NCBI GenBank assembly: GCA_016787225.1
Contig: JAEUUY010000029.1
Location: forward strand, 62,001-126,000
Direction: 5' to 3'
Source of the DNA: Chitinophagales bacterium
GTDB lineage: Bacteria; Bacteroidota; Bacteroidia; Chitinophagales; JADJOU01
Length of the DNA stretch: 64,000 nucleotides
The notes beneath the pieces were generated by a model. The model did no database searches. It had not been told where the DNA came from and worked only from the letters and a program-made list of their open reading frames with translations. Every line of letters starts with the position of its first letter. Position 1 is the first letter of the stretch. Both the position numbers and the translations under genes were made by a program. Positions 6,295 through 14,964 of this stretch are shown here, one piece after another.

Positions 6295-7596
6295 TTAAAC
6301 CTTATTATGAGTTTTCAGCAGCTTTTGCATATAATCTTCAATAATCACGATACTCTCCTCTACCCCATTTTCATGTTTCATTTTCTCACCTATTTTTCGT
6401 GCATTCGATTGAAAGGGTTCTTTTTCTAGTGTTTCAATGCCTCGAAGGACTTTCTCAAAACTTAATTTATTAAATGGAATATGTAGACCCAGACCTGTCT
6501 TTTCAATCAAATCTCCATTATTAGGCTGATCAGCGAGTATGGATGCAATTATCATAGGTATCTGACCATGCAATACTGCGCCAATAGTGCCAATACCTCC
6601 ATGTATGATAGCTAGTTTGCATTTGGGCATGAGCCACTCATGATTTATGCGATCTAGTTCGAACAAATTTTTGTGCTGGATATTCAGAAACGGCTTGGTC
6701 CAGCCACGACAGTAAATAATGCGGTATTGGGTTTCTTCAAGCAATCGCACAATTACAGCTTTCAATAAATCCGGATAAGGCACAGGAATACTTCCAAAAC
6801 CTATATAGATGGGCTTCTTCCCTTCTTCGAGCCAATCTTGCAGCGCTTGGGGTATTTCTTCATTTTTCATAGAGCTCCGCAATGTCGAAGGAAGATTTAA
6901 AAATCCCGTGACCACAGAGTTAGAAGGCCAGTCTGGAGGCTGATGGAGTAATTGACTACTCATAGGATGAATAATCAATCGATTGTGAAGTAGAAATTCA
7001 TGTCGAACTTGAGACAGAGACCATTTAGGCAAATGAAGTAAGCGCGCAGATTGATTCACCTCCCGCAGAAGAAACACTAGACAAGCAGCATAGGAAAATA
7101 TGGTATAAGAAAGTTTATTGATCCAACCTATATTCTGAAAGCCAAAACCTACCACCGGAAATTCTTTTGTAATCGAATATGGCATGCTAAAATTGAGAAT
7201 GGCATAGGGTATGTTTCTTTCTTCAGCTATCGGTAAAATATTGGGTAAGACAAGCCCACTCACTATCATAAAGTCAAATTTATCGGCGGCATCTGCTATG
7301 ACAGAAATTGTTTTTGCTAGATACTTATCTGAATGTTTGCGGAGTAGTAGCGCAAAGGTCAATAAATTACCTTTACGAGTGACATTCATGACTTCGTCAT
7401 CATAGACTTCTTTTTCCATATCGAGATCAAGAGGAATAAAGTCGATTCCATAATCTTTGATGAGTGGTTCAAAGTTTTTAAAGGTCACTATACTTACCAG
7501 ATGTCCACGATTCTTAAGCCTTATTGCTAATGCTATAAAGGGTTGAATATCTCCTCTGGAGCCTTTTGTGATTAAACCAAATCTTTTGGGGTTCAA
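6295..7596 (-). CDS. GT1-family (MGT/sterol-type) glycosyltransferase
   Basis: At 433 residues it has the two Rossmann domains of GT-B enzymes. The start KRFGLITKGSRGDIQPFIAL is the acceptor-side motif of the GT28 N-terminal/sterol glucosyltransferase group. The C-terminal domain has GFGSIPVP, IIYCRGW and the donor-binding block HEWLMPKCKLAIIHGGIGTIGAVLHGQIPMI, followed by ADQPNNG. It would transfer a sugar from a nucleotide-sugar to a lipid or small hydrophobic acceptor in the cytoplasm. Acceptor and sugar cannot be deduced. tspO follows directly. Confidence 0.85.
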   Translation of the reverse strand: MNPKRFGLITKGSRGDIQPFIALAIRLKNRGHLVSIVTFKNFEPLIKDYGIDFIPLDLDMEKEVYDDEVMNVTRKGNLLTFALLLRKHSDKYLAKTISVIADAADKFDFMIVSGLVLPNILPIAEERNIPYAILNFSMPYSITKEFPVVGFGFQNIGWINKLSYTIFSYAACLVFLLREVNQSARLLHLPKWSLSQVRHEFLLHNRLIIHPMSSQLLHQPPDWPSNSVVTGFLNLPSTLRSSMKNEEIPQALQDWLEEGKKPIYIGFGSIPVPYPDLLKAVIVRLLEETQYRIIYCRGWTKPFLNIQHKNLFELDRINHEWLMPKCKLAIIHGGIGTIGAVLHGQIPMIIASILADQPNNGDLIEKTGLGLHIPFNKLSFEKVLRGIETLEKEPFQSNARKIGEKMKHENGVEESIVIIEDYMQKLLKTHNKV

Positions 7597-7625
7597 TTAA
7601 TAGTTAAAATTGGATTTATTGTTTG

Positions 7626-7633
7626 CAAAAGTA
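7626..7633 (-). promoter_or_regulatory. Possible -7 box for the glycosyltransferase gene
   Basis: TACTTTTG on the minus strand fits TAnnTTTG, 29 bases upstream of the start at 7596. No -33 TTG is visible. The remainder of 7597-7852 holds only a doubtful 30-codon frame (7651-7743, minus) and no recognisable element. Confidence 0.35.
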
Positions 7634-7852
7634 TAGGATAGCTAAGTATTTTAATAGTTAATTAATAATTCTCGAACTAATTCTGTTTGGAATTCTTCGC
7701 CCTTCAATATCTTACGACCTTGCATCGAATCATTCTCGCTCATTGTTTATCTGGCATCAAGGTGCAAGCAATTTGATAGTTAGGGATTTCATAACAGTGC
7801 TTCATGAGCACGAGTTATAAACTAGCGCTAGCAAAGGAAACCTTAATTGCAG

Positions 7853-9244
7853 CTATTTTAAATAAATTTCGTCTCTAACATAAGTGTTGTTAAGCCAAAA
7901 ACAATGCTTTGTATATTCTTTTGCATTTGTCAATTTGTCTTTTGTCGGCAAAGAATAGGTGTCTGCTGCGTTTATTGCGTGTGGTCTAACGTGTGAAACC
8001 GAATTAAATGTCTTGTTTGGAAAATTTGTATATCGAGTTTTACCTTTAACTTCCCTAACAATATTTCCTTTGGAAACAAGGTCTTTCGTTTTAGCCCAAA
8101 CTTTCTCTGCTTCCAAAATGGCCGCATAAGGCATATTCCAAAACTTCACTTTTCTCAAAACTAATTGCTCATTTTCAAATTGGAAAAATACAAACAAAAA
8201 TTTATGCTCTAAAATGTCTTTAAAATTTGAATCGTCCCACTCTTCATTTACTATTTCTTCGTATTTGAAATTTGGAAACGAAATATCTTCTTTTGGTAAA
8301 TTGTTTTCTTTTAGTCTTACGGTTTTTACAATAATTTCAGCTTTTTCAAACTCCTCAATTTCTTTGTCAAGTTCAATTCCTAAAATTGCTTTTGTAAGAT
8401 TCGCATAGAAGCTCTTTGCGGTTGTATTTAATTCAATTCCAATTGATTTAAGTATTTGCTCAATTGTCTTACCGTAATAAGGTTTGAATTTAGAAATTAC
8501 GATCTCTTCAATGGTCTGCTTTTTTGCAACTGCTACTGATGGAATTAATTTGCCATAAACACCAGTTGCGTCATTTGCAATAGATGCAATGATATGATTT
8601 ACATAACCTTGTTTTAGTGAGTAAGCTCTTTGTTTGGCTGGAATTTCGCTAAAAGGTTGTTTTCTAACTGATGCAGCGTTTGCACCTTTTGTACAAGCAC
8701 CTAAATAAAAAGTATCTCCTTCTGAAAGTTCGTGTGCTTTTCCGTCAGCAATTTTTTGTTTAATGAGTTCCCAATCCTTTTTTATTATTTCTAAGTCTGT
8801 GCTTGGGAAATTCCATTCATCAACAAGTTTTATTAAATAGTCAAGTATGTCATAACCCGCTTGATGTAAATAGAAAATCAAAAGAATATTTGCGTTCTTT
8901 TTCCAAAAATCACTGTCTTCAAATTGTTGGTTTACAACTTCAAGGTAATTGATAATGTTTAAGACCAATCTTTCTTTTGAACGATACTCATTGTTCTTCA
9001 ACTGCATTAAAGGAGAAGATTTGAGTTCCATACCAATTTCAAAGAAATCTGCTTCTGATTTGGAATTTGGATCATAACCAAAATAAAACTTCTCAAGTAT
9101 CTGTCCGAAGTTTCCCTTACCCGTATAGTTGTGCAATAATACTTCGGGGTCGCAAATCTCTCTTAAAGTTTTTCCTTTAAGCAGTTTAGCGTAATCAATT
9201 ACTGATTTTTTATCTTTCGGATTATATTGTCTTTTCTTATCCAT
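7853..9244 (-). CDS. Type II restriction endonuclease, Sau3AI/MutH family
   Basis: The 463-residue protein begins with a MutH/Sau3AI catalytic domain: GNFGQILEKFYFGYDPNSK followed by D66, E73 and K75 in EADFFEIGMELK. E51, D66, E73 and K75 reproduce the E...D(x6)E-x-K spacing of MutH. The C-terminal half (about 280-463) looks like the second, non-catalytic MutH-like domain of Sau3AI, and the total length is close to Sau3AI. The expected activity is cleavage at GATC, probably as a looped dimer-like complex, but specificity is inferred from family only. It overlaps the upstream PD-(D/E)XK gene by eight bases and belongs to the restriction-modification operon. Confidence 0.85.
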   Translation of the reverse strand: MDKKRQYNPKDKKSVIDYAKLLKGKTLREICDPEVLLHNYTGKGNFGQILEKFYFGYDPNSKSEADFFEIGMELKSSPLMQLKNNEYRSKERLVLNIINYLEVVNQQFEDSDFWKKNANILLIFYLHQAGYDILDYLIKLVDEWNFPSTDLEIIKKDWELIKQKIADGKAHELSEGDTFYLGACTKGANAASVRKQPFSEIPAKQRAYSLKQGYVNHIIASIANDATGVYGKLIPSVAVAKKQTIEEIVISKFKPYYGKTIEQILKSIGIELNTTAKSFYANLTKAILGIELDKEIEEFEKAEIIVKTVRLKENNLPKEDISFPNFKYEEIVNEEWDDSNFKDILEHKFLFVFFQFENEQLVLRKVKFWNMPYAAILEAEKVWAKTKDLVSKGNIVREVKGKTRYTNFPNKTFNSVSHVRPHAINAADTYSLPTKDKLTNAKEYTKHCFWLNNTYVRDEIYLK

Positions 9245-10406
9245 TTACTTCAGCTATAATTTCAAAATCCAACAAGTTAGTTTGTGCGTTAAATGTATAA
9301 CTAACTAGTTTAACATCATTCCATGTTGCAGAAACAGAAGGACGAACTCCATAAATAAATTTCCTCTCAACAATATTTTCAAATTCTGTTAAAGCATCAT
9401 CTGTAAATTCAAATCCTACAAGGAATGCCTTTATCATTCCATAGTCGCCAAACGCATATTCATTTTTTACCCAATCTACGTATTTCATTAATTGCAATAC
9501 ATCTTGTGCGTTAACTGTGTTTCTTTTGATTTCAACTACCAAGTAATTACTTAATGTTGGTTTTTGATTCTCAATGTAGCGATAACCAAAAATATCCATT
9601 TTATCAATGTAATCAATTGGCTTGAATGGTGATGCAATAACCTGATGAGTCAAGTAATCCCAATTACCGAAAATATTAGTAGTTTGTGGATGATTTATTG
9701 TGAGTTGGAAAATTATTGCAGCTTCAAGTGCCATTTCGTGTTTTAAACTTCCGTTTTCATTTACGATTGTGTTTAAAAATGGTGCAATTGACAATGAATA
9801 TAGGTTGTTAGTCCCTGTTCTTTCATTGATTAAATTGTGAAACTCTTGAAAATTTGTGTCGAAAGTGTTTTCGTTGCTTGGATTATCAATAGCTTCAATA
9901 TTTCTTCTAAGCAGTATATTTTTGAAAGCTTGATTTTCTTCATCTGAAAACTTAATAAAACTTAATTTCCAAAATGCTCTTAGTATTTTAAAGCTATTTG
10001 GTGAAGAAGAAAGTATTTCATCCATATCAATTCCATTTCTAAAAAAAACGGGATATGGAGTAAATGTGCAAATGAAACGCATATTAATACTTTCAAAACC
10101 AATGTCTAATAACAATTGATTTTGAATTTCATCATAGTTTTGAACTGTAGGCAAATTTGCATTTGGATAATTTAAAAACTTACAATCTCCATTTATATTT
10201 GTCAATGTGCCAATGCCATAAATTTTCCTATCAATGAAAAAATATACATTATCGCCTTCTCTCATAGAACAATAATCGGCAAAAGTTCCCTCGTGATGAA
10301 TACGCCAAACATTATTCGGAGCCGATAATTTAGTTGAATAAATTCCCATATTGATTGAATCAATCAGGGATGCTTCACTATCTAAACTGAAAAGGAATCC
10401 TGCCAT
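9237..10406 (-). CDS. RM-associated protein with PD-(D/E)XK nuclease-like C-terminus
   Basis: A 389-residue protein inside the restriction-modification operon. The N-terminal ~120 residues (NNVWRIHHEGTFADYCSMREGDNVYFFID...YGIGTLTN) resemble a PUA/EVE-like barrel that could bind modified bases. The C-terminal half has E228 on a helix, D271 in DKMDIFGY, and E292-x-K294 in YLVVEIKR followed by QLMKYVDWV, the usual PD-(D/E)XK order. It overlaps the methyltransferase gene by 25 bases and the endonuclease gene by eight. It may be a second nuclease, for example cutting modified DNA, or a specificity/assembly partner. I do not know a named family for the whole protein. Confidence 0.65.
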   Translation of the reverse strand: MAGFLFSLDSEASLIDSINMGIYSTKLSAPNNVWRIHHEGTFADYCSMREGDNVYFFIDRKIYGIGTLTNINGDCKFLNYPNANLPTVQNYDEIQNQLLLDIGFESINMRFICTFTPYPVFFRNGIDMDEILSSSPNSFKILRAFWKLSFIKFSDEENQAFKNILLRRNIEAIDNPSNENTFDTNFQEFHNLINERTGTNNLYSLSIAPFLNTIVNENGSLKHEMALEAAIIFQLTINHPQTTNIFGNWDYLTHQVIASPFKPIDYIDKMDIFGYRYIENQKPTLSNYLVVEIKRNTVNAQDVLQLMKYVDWVKNEYAFGDYGMIKAFLVGFEFTDDALTEFENIVERKFIYGVRPSVSATWNDVKLVSYTFNAQTNLLDFEIIAEVNG

Positions 10407-11689
10407 TCTTTAGTTGCTTGTTTAATTTTGTCTGTTAATGATGTACCAATTTTTTCGATTACCCCAACTACTAATGCATTGCCCATAAAAAAAGCTCTTT
10501 TGGTATCTGATATTCCTTCAAGTTTAGTATGGTCGTCTGGAAACATATTTAAACGTTCAAGTTCAACAGGAGAAAGTCTTCTGTAACCTTTAGGAGTTTG
10601 TATGACGTGTTTAAATCTTGATGGAGATTTTCCTCCTTCACCGGTTATTATTGTTCTTGATGGTTTGTCTAAAGAATCTGGAAAAATCATTCCACCTTCA
10701 CTATAATGATAGTCAAAGCCTTGTGCGTTTTTTCGCATTTCCTTTTTTGGACCTTTTAAATAAATCCATTTATCAAGTTCGTTTTTGTCAATAAAAAACT
10801 CAGATGTGACTTCTCCGTTTTGGATAAGGTCTTTCAAAATCGTGAAATTTCCATCATAGTTTGGATATGTTTTTAGAGTTGTAACAAATCCATTTATCAT
10901 TAAACCTGTGTTTTCAAAAAGTCCTGTTGTTCCATTTTTATTGAAGTTTTCAGAAATTGAAACAATATCGTCTTTCAATTCAAATTCAGTTGGACACAAA
11001 GAGTTTTCAGAACTTACTGGAAATGCTTCGGCTAAAGTTCCTTCCTCTAAAATCCATTCAGTAGGATTAACTTCTTTTATACTTTCATAAATATTAGTTC
11101 CTTGTAAATATGCTAAGATGAAAACTCTTCTTCGTCTTTGGGGCATACCAAAGTCTGCTGCATTTATAATTCTCCATTCGACAGCATAGCCAAGTTCATT
11201 TAAACTTTGTAAGATAATAGCAAAGTCTCGTCCTCGTTGTCCAGATGGCGAAATGAGAAGTCTATCAACGTTTTCAAGAAATAAATATTTTGGTTTATTC
11301 TTTTTCTCTGAAATTATTTTGTGAATGCTCCACCACAAAACACCTTTCTTTCCGATAAGTCCTTTTGAGTTTTTTAAGGTTGTTGCAACTGAATAGTCTT
11401 GACAAGGAAAGCCACCAACCAATAAATCGTGGTCAGGAATTCTTGAAACATCAACTTGAGCAATGTCTTCATTAGAATGTCCGTTTTTTCCAAAACGATT
11501 TTCATAAACCAAAGAAGCGTGTTGCGTTTTTGTCGATGGTTCCCATTGGTTGCTCCAAACCACTTTGTAAGGTGACTTTAGAGGTTTTTTATATCCTGTT
11601 GATGCTGATTTCCCATTCCATCCTTCAAGTCCAAGACGAAAGCCCCCTACGCCTGCAAATAATTCTATGACTTTAATTTCATTTTCCAT
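10382..11689 (-). CDS. DNA cytosine-5 methyltransferase of the RM system
   Basis: At 435 residues all main C5-methyltransferase motifs are present: FAGVGGF (11-17, motif I), GGFPCQDYS (92-100, catalytic Cys96, motif IV), FLENVDRLL (137-145, motif VI), MPQRRRRVFILAY (motif VIII), RRLSPVELERLNMFPDD (motif IX) and MGNALVVGVIEKIG (motif X). A variable target-recognition region lies between VIII and IX. The partner endonuclease is Sau3AI-like, so protection of GATC by methylating C is the natural expectation (M.Sau3AI does this), but the target is inferred. It overlaps the regulator gene by 11 bases and the next gene by 25. Confidence 0.92.
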   Translation of the reverse strand: MENEIKVIELFAGVGGFRLGLEGWNGKSASTGYKKPLKSPYKVVWSNQWEPSTKTQHASLVYENRFGKNGHSNEDIAQVDVSRIPDHDLLVGGFPCQDYSVATTLKNSKGLIGKKGVLWWSIHKIISEKKNKPKYLFLENVDRLLISPSGQRGRDFAIILQSLNELGYAVEWRIINAADFGMPQRRRRVFILAYLQGTNIYESIKEVNPTEWILEEGTLAEAFPVSSENSLCPTEFELKDDIVSISENFNKNGTTGLFENTGLMINGFVTTLKTYPNYDGNFTILKDLIQNGEVTSEFFIDKNELDKWIYLKGPKKEMRKNAQGFDYHYSEGGMIFPDSLDKPSRTIITGEGGKSPSRFKHVIQTPKGYRRLSPVELERLNMFPDDHTKLEGISDTKRAFFMGNALVVGVIEKIGTSLTDKIKQATKEWQDSFSV

Positions 11690-12005
11690 TGTGAACAGTT
11701 TTTAGGTATTTCACTTTTTCCTCAGCAACCTTTAAGATACCTAAATCTGCTTCCTCGTCAAGAATTTTGTAAGCGATAACATCACTTAAAAAATCATTCT
11801 GCAATTCTTTTTCGTCAACTTTAAAAAAGTCAGCAACTTGCTTGATAATTTGCTTTGTTGGCAGTCTCTCGTTACGTTCAATCTTAGCAAGAAGTGAAGT
11901 ATCAATAGTAATTTGCTCTGAAACAAATTTCAAAGTCAAGCTCGCTTCCTCTCTCAAATGTCTAAGATGTTCTCCAAATGATTTTGTCTTCTTAATTGTT
12001 GCCAT
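11679..12005 (-). CDS. XRE-family regulator of the RM operon
   Basis: 108 residues counted from the ATG at 12003-12005; an upstream in-frame TTG at 12014 lies inside an operator and is less likely. The N-terminal 70 residues form an XRE/Cro helix-turn-helix (FGEHLRHLREEASLTLKFVSE, then SLLAKIERNERLPT). It resembles controller (C) proteins of type II systems or the XRE regulators fused to RM operons. It is first in the operon and overlaps the methyltransferase gene by 11 bases. Two matched operators flank its promoter, so autoregulation is likely; C proteins delay nuclease production until DNA is modified. Confidence 0.8.
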   Translation of the reverse strand: MATIKKTKSFGEHLRHLREEASLTLKFVSEQITIDTSLLAKIERNERLPTKQIIKQVADFFKVDEKELQNDFLSDVIAYKILDEEADLGILKVAEEKVKYLKTVHNGK

Positions 12006-12007
12006 AT

Positions 12008-12024
12008 TGGTCAAATAATGTCCA
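12008..12024. promoter_or_regulatory. Operator O2 of the RM regulator
   Basis: TGGTC, seven bases, GTCCA: a 17-base near-palindrome immediately upstream of the regulator's ATG and adjoining the -7 box. It has the same architecture as O1 at 12047-12063. Binding here would block promoter clearance or translation start. Confidence 0.55.
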
Positions 12025-12053
12025 AAAATATTTATTTAAAAATTAATGGACAA
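12023..12053 (-). promoter_or_regulatory. Promoter of the RM operon
   Basis: On the minus strand the -33 element TTG (12051-12053, within a T-run) and the -7 element TATTTTTG (12023-12030) are separated by 20 bases, the expected Bacteroidetes sigma-ABfr spacing. The start codon is about 18 bases downstream. The -33 box lies within operator O1 and the -7 box abuts O2. Confidence 0.6.
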
Positions 12054-12063
12054 AAAAAGTCCA
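12047..12063. promoter_or_regulatory. Operator O1 of the RM regulator
   Basis: TGGAC, seven A, GTCCA: a perfect 17-base palindrome overlapping the -33 box. It matches O2 in length and half-sites, which is the main reason to believe both bind the XRE regulator dimer. Confidence 0.6.
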
Positions 12064-12483
12064 AAAAAGTTTTCAACAATATATGGGTGAGGGGATAATC
12101 CTGGGTGTATCAGACAAAATTAAATGCGCTGCTGTGGGTCGGATTGAGTCATTGGTATTTTTCTAATCATTTGTTATAAGTTGCGTCGGTCTTTTAAGGC
12201 GAGTGCTAACATATAAAAAAAGGAAACTATTATTGAACATATAAATAATGCTTTGACTATAATCATGCACTAAGTCCTTACTATACTCTACTTTTTCATA
12301 TTTAATCCCATATAAGATTACCATTCTCTTGGTTAATATATAAAATAACTTTCTTCCCTATAAGTCTCCTGTTAGGGACTCAGAGGAGTACAGCGGATGT
12401 AGTGGGTGTGTCCTCTACGAGAGACTCAGCTAGGAGTAAAACTAAATATGATTTATATGTGGTATAACTTGTATAATTTAGAT
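12064..12483. other. Gene-free stretch between RM cassette and purS
   Basis: No open frame with codon-like content, RNA gene or strong terminator was seen. A weak imperfect repeat (GGGACTCAGAGGA near 12384 and GAGACTCAGCTAGGA near 12421) is the only structure. The stretch may mark the boundary where the RM cassette was inserted. Confidence 0.4.
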
Positions 12484-12491
12484 TAAATTTG
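12484..12491 (+). promoter_or_regulatory. Possible -7 box for purS
   Basis: TAAATTTG fits TAnnTTTG, 23 bases before the purS ATG. A TTG lies only 12 bases upstream, too close for a -33 element. Confidence 0.32.
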
Positions 12492-12514
12492 CTACCATAA
12501 AATTAGATGAATCG

Positions 12515-12772
12515 ATGAAATTCCTAGCAGAAATCAAGGTAATGCCGCACAAAGAATTATTGGATCCACAAGGCAAGGCTGTGAATAATGGCCTGCACAA
12601 AATGAATCTGAATGCTATACAGAATGTGCGTATCGGTAAAAATATAGAGCTCCATATCGAGGCGGCTTCCAAGGATGATGCCGAAAAGCAGACCAAGGAG
12701 GCTTGTGAAAAATTGCTGGTGAATAAAATCATGGAGCAGTACAGCTTTACCCTGTCTCAGCTTGAGTCCTAA
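12515..12772 (+). CDS. purS: Phosphoribosylformylglycinamidine synthase subunit PurS
   Basis: The 85-residue protein begins KFLAEIKVMPHKELLDPQGKA, the diagnostic PurS start, followed by VRIGKNIEL and a helix with AEKQTKEACEKLLVN. PurS is the small bridging subunit of the three-part FGAM synthase (PurS, PurQ, small PurL) in de novo purine synthesis. Length and fold match the family. purQ and purL are not adjacent, so the complex must be encoded elsewhere. Its end overlaps the TTG start of rsmI by 11 bases, implying co-transcription. Confidence 0.9.
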   Translation: MKFLAEIKVMPHKELLDPQGKAVNNGLHKMNLNAIQNVRIGKNIELHIEAASKDDAEKQTKEACEKLLVNKIMEQYSFTLSQLES

Positions 12773-13433
12773 GCTCTCTATCATACCCACTCCCATAGGG
12801 AATTTGGGAGATATCACCCTCCGCGCCCTGGAAACCCTCCGCAGCGTGGATACGATCCTATGCGAAGACACAAGGCAGAGCAGCAAGCTCCTGCAGCATT
12901 ATGAGATTTCCAAGACCCTGCAGCCTCTGCACAAGATGAATGAGTATAAAGAGGTGGAGCGTATCGTACAGCAGATACTCGCCGGCAAGCAATATGCCCT
13001 TATCTCAGATGCGGGCACGCCCCTGATTTCCGATCCTGGTAATTTATTGATAGCCAAATGCTTGGAGCATGGCATAGCCTTGGATTGTCTGCCCGGCGCT
13101 ACGGCTTTCGTACCCGCCTTGGTCAATTCGGGAGCGGATTTATCGACTTTTGTCTTTATGGGCTTTCCCCCACACAAAAAAGGGCGTCAGACCTTTATCA
13201 AAGCTATTTTGGCCGAGCCTCGTACCGTGGTTATTTATGAATCCCCCTATCGTATTGTCAAGTTTCTACAAGAGTTTCAGGAACTAGGAGGTGGTGAGCG
13301 CACGATTTCGATATCGAGAGAACTGAGTAAGAAGTTTGAAGAAACGCTGAGAGGAACAGCCGCAGAACTGCTGGAACATTTTACCAAGAAAGAACCCATT
13401 GGTGAGTTTGTGGTAGTAGTGAGGAATGTGTAA
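12762..13433 (+). CDS. rsmI: 16S rRNA (cytidine1402-2'-O)-methyltransferase RsmI
   Basis: The 223-residue protein has the tetrapyrrole-methylase fold with RsmI motifs: IPTPIGNLGDITLRALE near the start, CEDTRQSSKLL, LISDAGTPLISDPG, LPGATAFVPALVNSG, FVFMGFPP and VIYESPYRI. It methylates the ribose of C1402 in the 30S decoding centre using SAM. The frame opens with TTG at 12762 (then S-P-K-L-S-I-I-P), overlapping purS by 11 bases. It is slightly short compared with enterobacterial RsmI (~286) because it lacks the C-terminal HTH-like extension, common in Bacteroidetes. Confidence 0.93.
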   Translation: MSPKLSIIPTPIGNLGDITLRALETLRSVDTILCEDTRQSSKLLQHYEISKTLQPLHKMNEYKEVERIVQQILAGKQYALISDAGTPLISDPGNLLIAKCLEHGIALDCLPGATAFVPALVNSGADLSTFVFMGFPPHKKGRQTFIKAILAEPRTVVIYESPYRIVKFLQEFQELGGGERTISISRELSKKFEETLRGTAAELLEHFTKKEPIGEFVVVVRNV

Positions 13434-13584
13434 TTCTTAATTCTAAATTCTTAATTTTTAATTCTTAATTTTTAATATCAAGCGTATAAATCAGAATAAT
13501 ATGATATTTTATCAATAACTTTGAATTTACTGTGACTGCAATTCTTTAACTGTGACTCTTTAACTGCGACTCTTTACTGTGACT
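13434..13584. repeat. AT-rich spacer repeats and four ACTGYGACT copies
   Basis: 13434-13480 is built from AATTCTTAA/TTTTTAATT units. The second part carries ACTGTGACT or ACTGCGACT at 13529, 13549, 13563 and 13576, spaced 20, 14 and 13 bases. These look like slippage-derived microrepeats before the SDR gene; a binding role is possible but unsupported. Confidence 0.5.
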
Positions 13585-13619
13585 CATTTATTTAAAATTA
13601 AAAATTCAAAATTAACAAA

Positions 13620-14339
13620 GTGAAATCACTCTATATCATAACAGGAAGCAGCAGTGGCATAGGATTAGCGCTGTGTAAAAAGCTCATTTCCAATGCCAAT
13701 AACTGTGTGCTGGGAATAGCTCGAAACAATAGTATAGAAGCCGAGAATTTCATATTTCAGGCCTTGGATTTATCCGATATTAGTGCTGTCAAGTCTACGA
13801 AATTCCCTGCCCTAGAGGAAGTTTATGAGTCCGTGCACCTCGTGAATAATGCCGGTATGCTGGGGGAAATCAATACCCTCGATAAGATTAGTCAAGAGGC
13901 TTTGGAAGATATCATGGCTGTCAATTATACTGCAGCTATGCTGCTCTGTACCAAATTTATCCAGCAGTACCAGCATCTGCCTAGAAAGAAAACCATTATC
14001 AATATATCTAGTGGCGCTGCCACGGGAGCCTATGCCTCCTGGGCCAACTACTGTGCCTCCAAAGCAGCCCTCGAAATGCTTAGCAAATGTATAGTCTTGG
14101 AGCAGCAGGAGCAGCCATTTCCTATTCACTGCTATAGTATAGCCCCTGGCGTAGTAGATACGAATATGCAGGTCCATATCCGAAAAACACCCATCGAAAA
14201 CTTTCCACTTTTACCCAAATTTGAGGAACTCTATCGTGAAAACAAACTCTATAGACCTGACATAGTGGCAGAAAAACTAATAGAGGTTATGGATCATCCA
14301 GAGCGATTTGAAGAGAAGGTTTTTAGGATACAAATATAG
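13620..14339 (+). CDS. Short-chain dehydrogenase/reductase
   Basis: A 239-residue classical SDR. TGSSSGIG (8-15) is the NAD(P)-binding turn, NNAG (76-79) follows, the catalytic serine lies in INISSGA (about 127-133) and Y144-x-x-x-K148 is in NYCASKAA. The closest subgroup by eye is sepiapterin/benzil reductase (short length, SIAPGVVDTNMQ after the active site). Substrate is unknown. The frame starts with GTG; no better start lies upstream. Confidence 0.88.
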   Translation: MKSLYIITGSSSGIGLALCKKLISNANNCVLGIARNNSIEAENFIFQALDLSDISAVKSTKFPALEEVYESVHLVNNAGMLGEINTLDKISQEALEDIMAVNYTAAMLLCTKFIQQYQHLPRKKTIINISSGAATGAYASWANYCASKAALEMLSKCIVLEQQEQPFPIHCYSIAPGVVDTNMQVHIRKTPIENFPLLPKFEELYRENKLYRPDIVAEKLIEVMDHPERFEEKVFRIQI

Positions 14340-14388
14340 TATAGCCACCAAAACGTTTAGGTAAGTAAGTTATATTCAGAGAAGTTTC

Positions 14389-14964
14389 ATGACGATAAGA
14401 ACTATTGATAAAACCTATAAGGGAGAGTACAAAAGTTCTCAGTCAAGATTTTTGAGCTATCTCATGCCAACTAAAACAATATCAGGTTTTAAAGAGCAGT
14501 TATTGCAACTAAAGAAAGAGTACCCCAAGGCGAGTCATATCTGCTATGCGTATCGCATAGGGTTTGAAAATGAGGAGATAAGGGCCCATGATGATGGTGA
14601 ACCTTCGGGCAGTGCAGGTAAGCCTATACTCAATCAGCTCTATTCATCACAGCTACAGAATGTTAGCCTATTCGTGGTGCGCTATTATGGTGGAACGAAA
14701 TTGGGAATACCTGGGCTTATAGAAGCCTATAAAGAGGCCGCTATTCAGTGCTTGCAGCAAGCCGAAATAATCGAGGATGAAGAGGAATATTTTCTCACGT
14801 TACAATTGGAGACTTTCAAATATTACGAAGTGATTAAAGCATTGAAAAACAATAATATAAATATACTAAATTCCGATTTTACTACAGGTAAATATATGGT
14901 AAAAATTTCCTTGCCTCGTAGTAAAAAACAATGGTTGGAGATGATATTGAGTTCCTATTCTTGA
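14389..14964 (+). CDS. YigZ/IMPACT family protein
   Basis: At 191 residues it shows the UPF0029/IMPACT N-terminal motif: YAYRIG, then DDGEPSGSAGKPIL, then VVRYYGGTKLGIPGLIEAYKEAA, and a small C-terminal ferredoxin-like domain (YFLTLQLETFKYYEVIKALK). Eukaryotic IMPACT modulates the eIF2-alpha kinase GCN2; bacterial YigZ proteins are conserved but their task is not firmly known. The gene converges on menD and overlaps its end by ten bases. Confidence 0.9.
   Translation: MTIRTIDKTYKGEYKSSQSRFLSYLMPTKTISGFKEQLLQLKKEYPKASHICYAYRIGFENEEIRAHDDGEPSGSAGKPILNQLYSSQLQNVSLFVVRYYGGTKLGIPGLIEAYKEAAIQCLQQAEIIEDEEEYFLTLQLETFKYYEVIKALKNNNINILNSDFTTGKYMVKISLPRSKKQWLEMILSSYS

Noticed and set aside
7651-7743. 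30-codon minus-strand ORF between the glycosyltransferase and the RM cassette
   Set aside because: Too short, no recognised motif and no coding signal beyond an ATG and stop; left as unexplained sequence.
12006-12014. TTG at 12014 as the start of the XRE regulator
   Set aside because: It lies within operator O2; the in-frame ATG at 12005 is closer to the conserved domain and outside the operator.
12515-13177. Minus-strand and alternative-frame ORFs over purS and rsmI
   Set aside because: They lie opposite two well-recognised genes and contain no family motif; treated as shadows.
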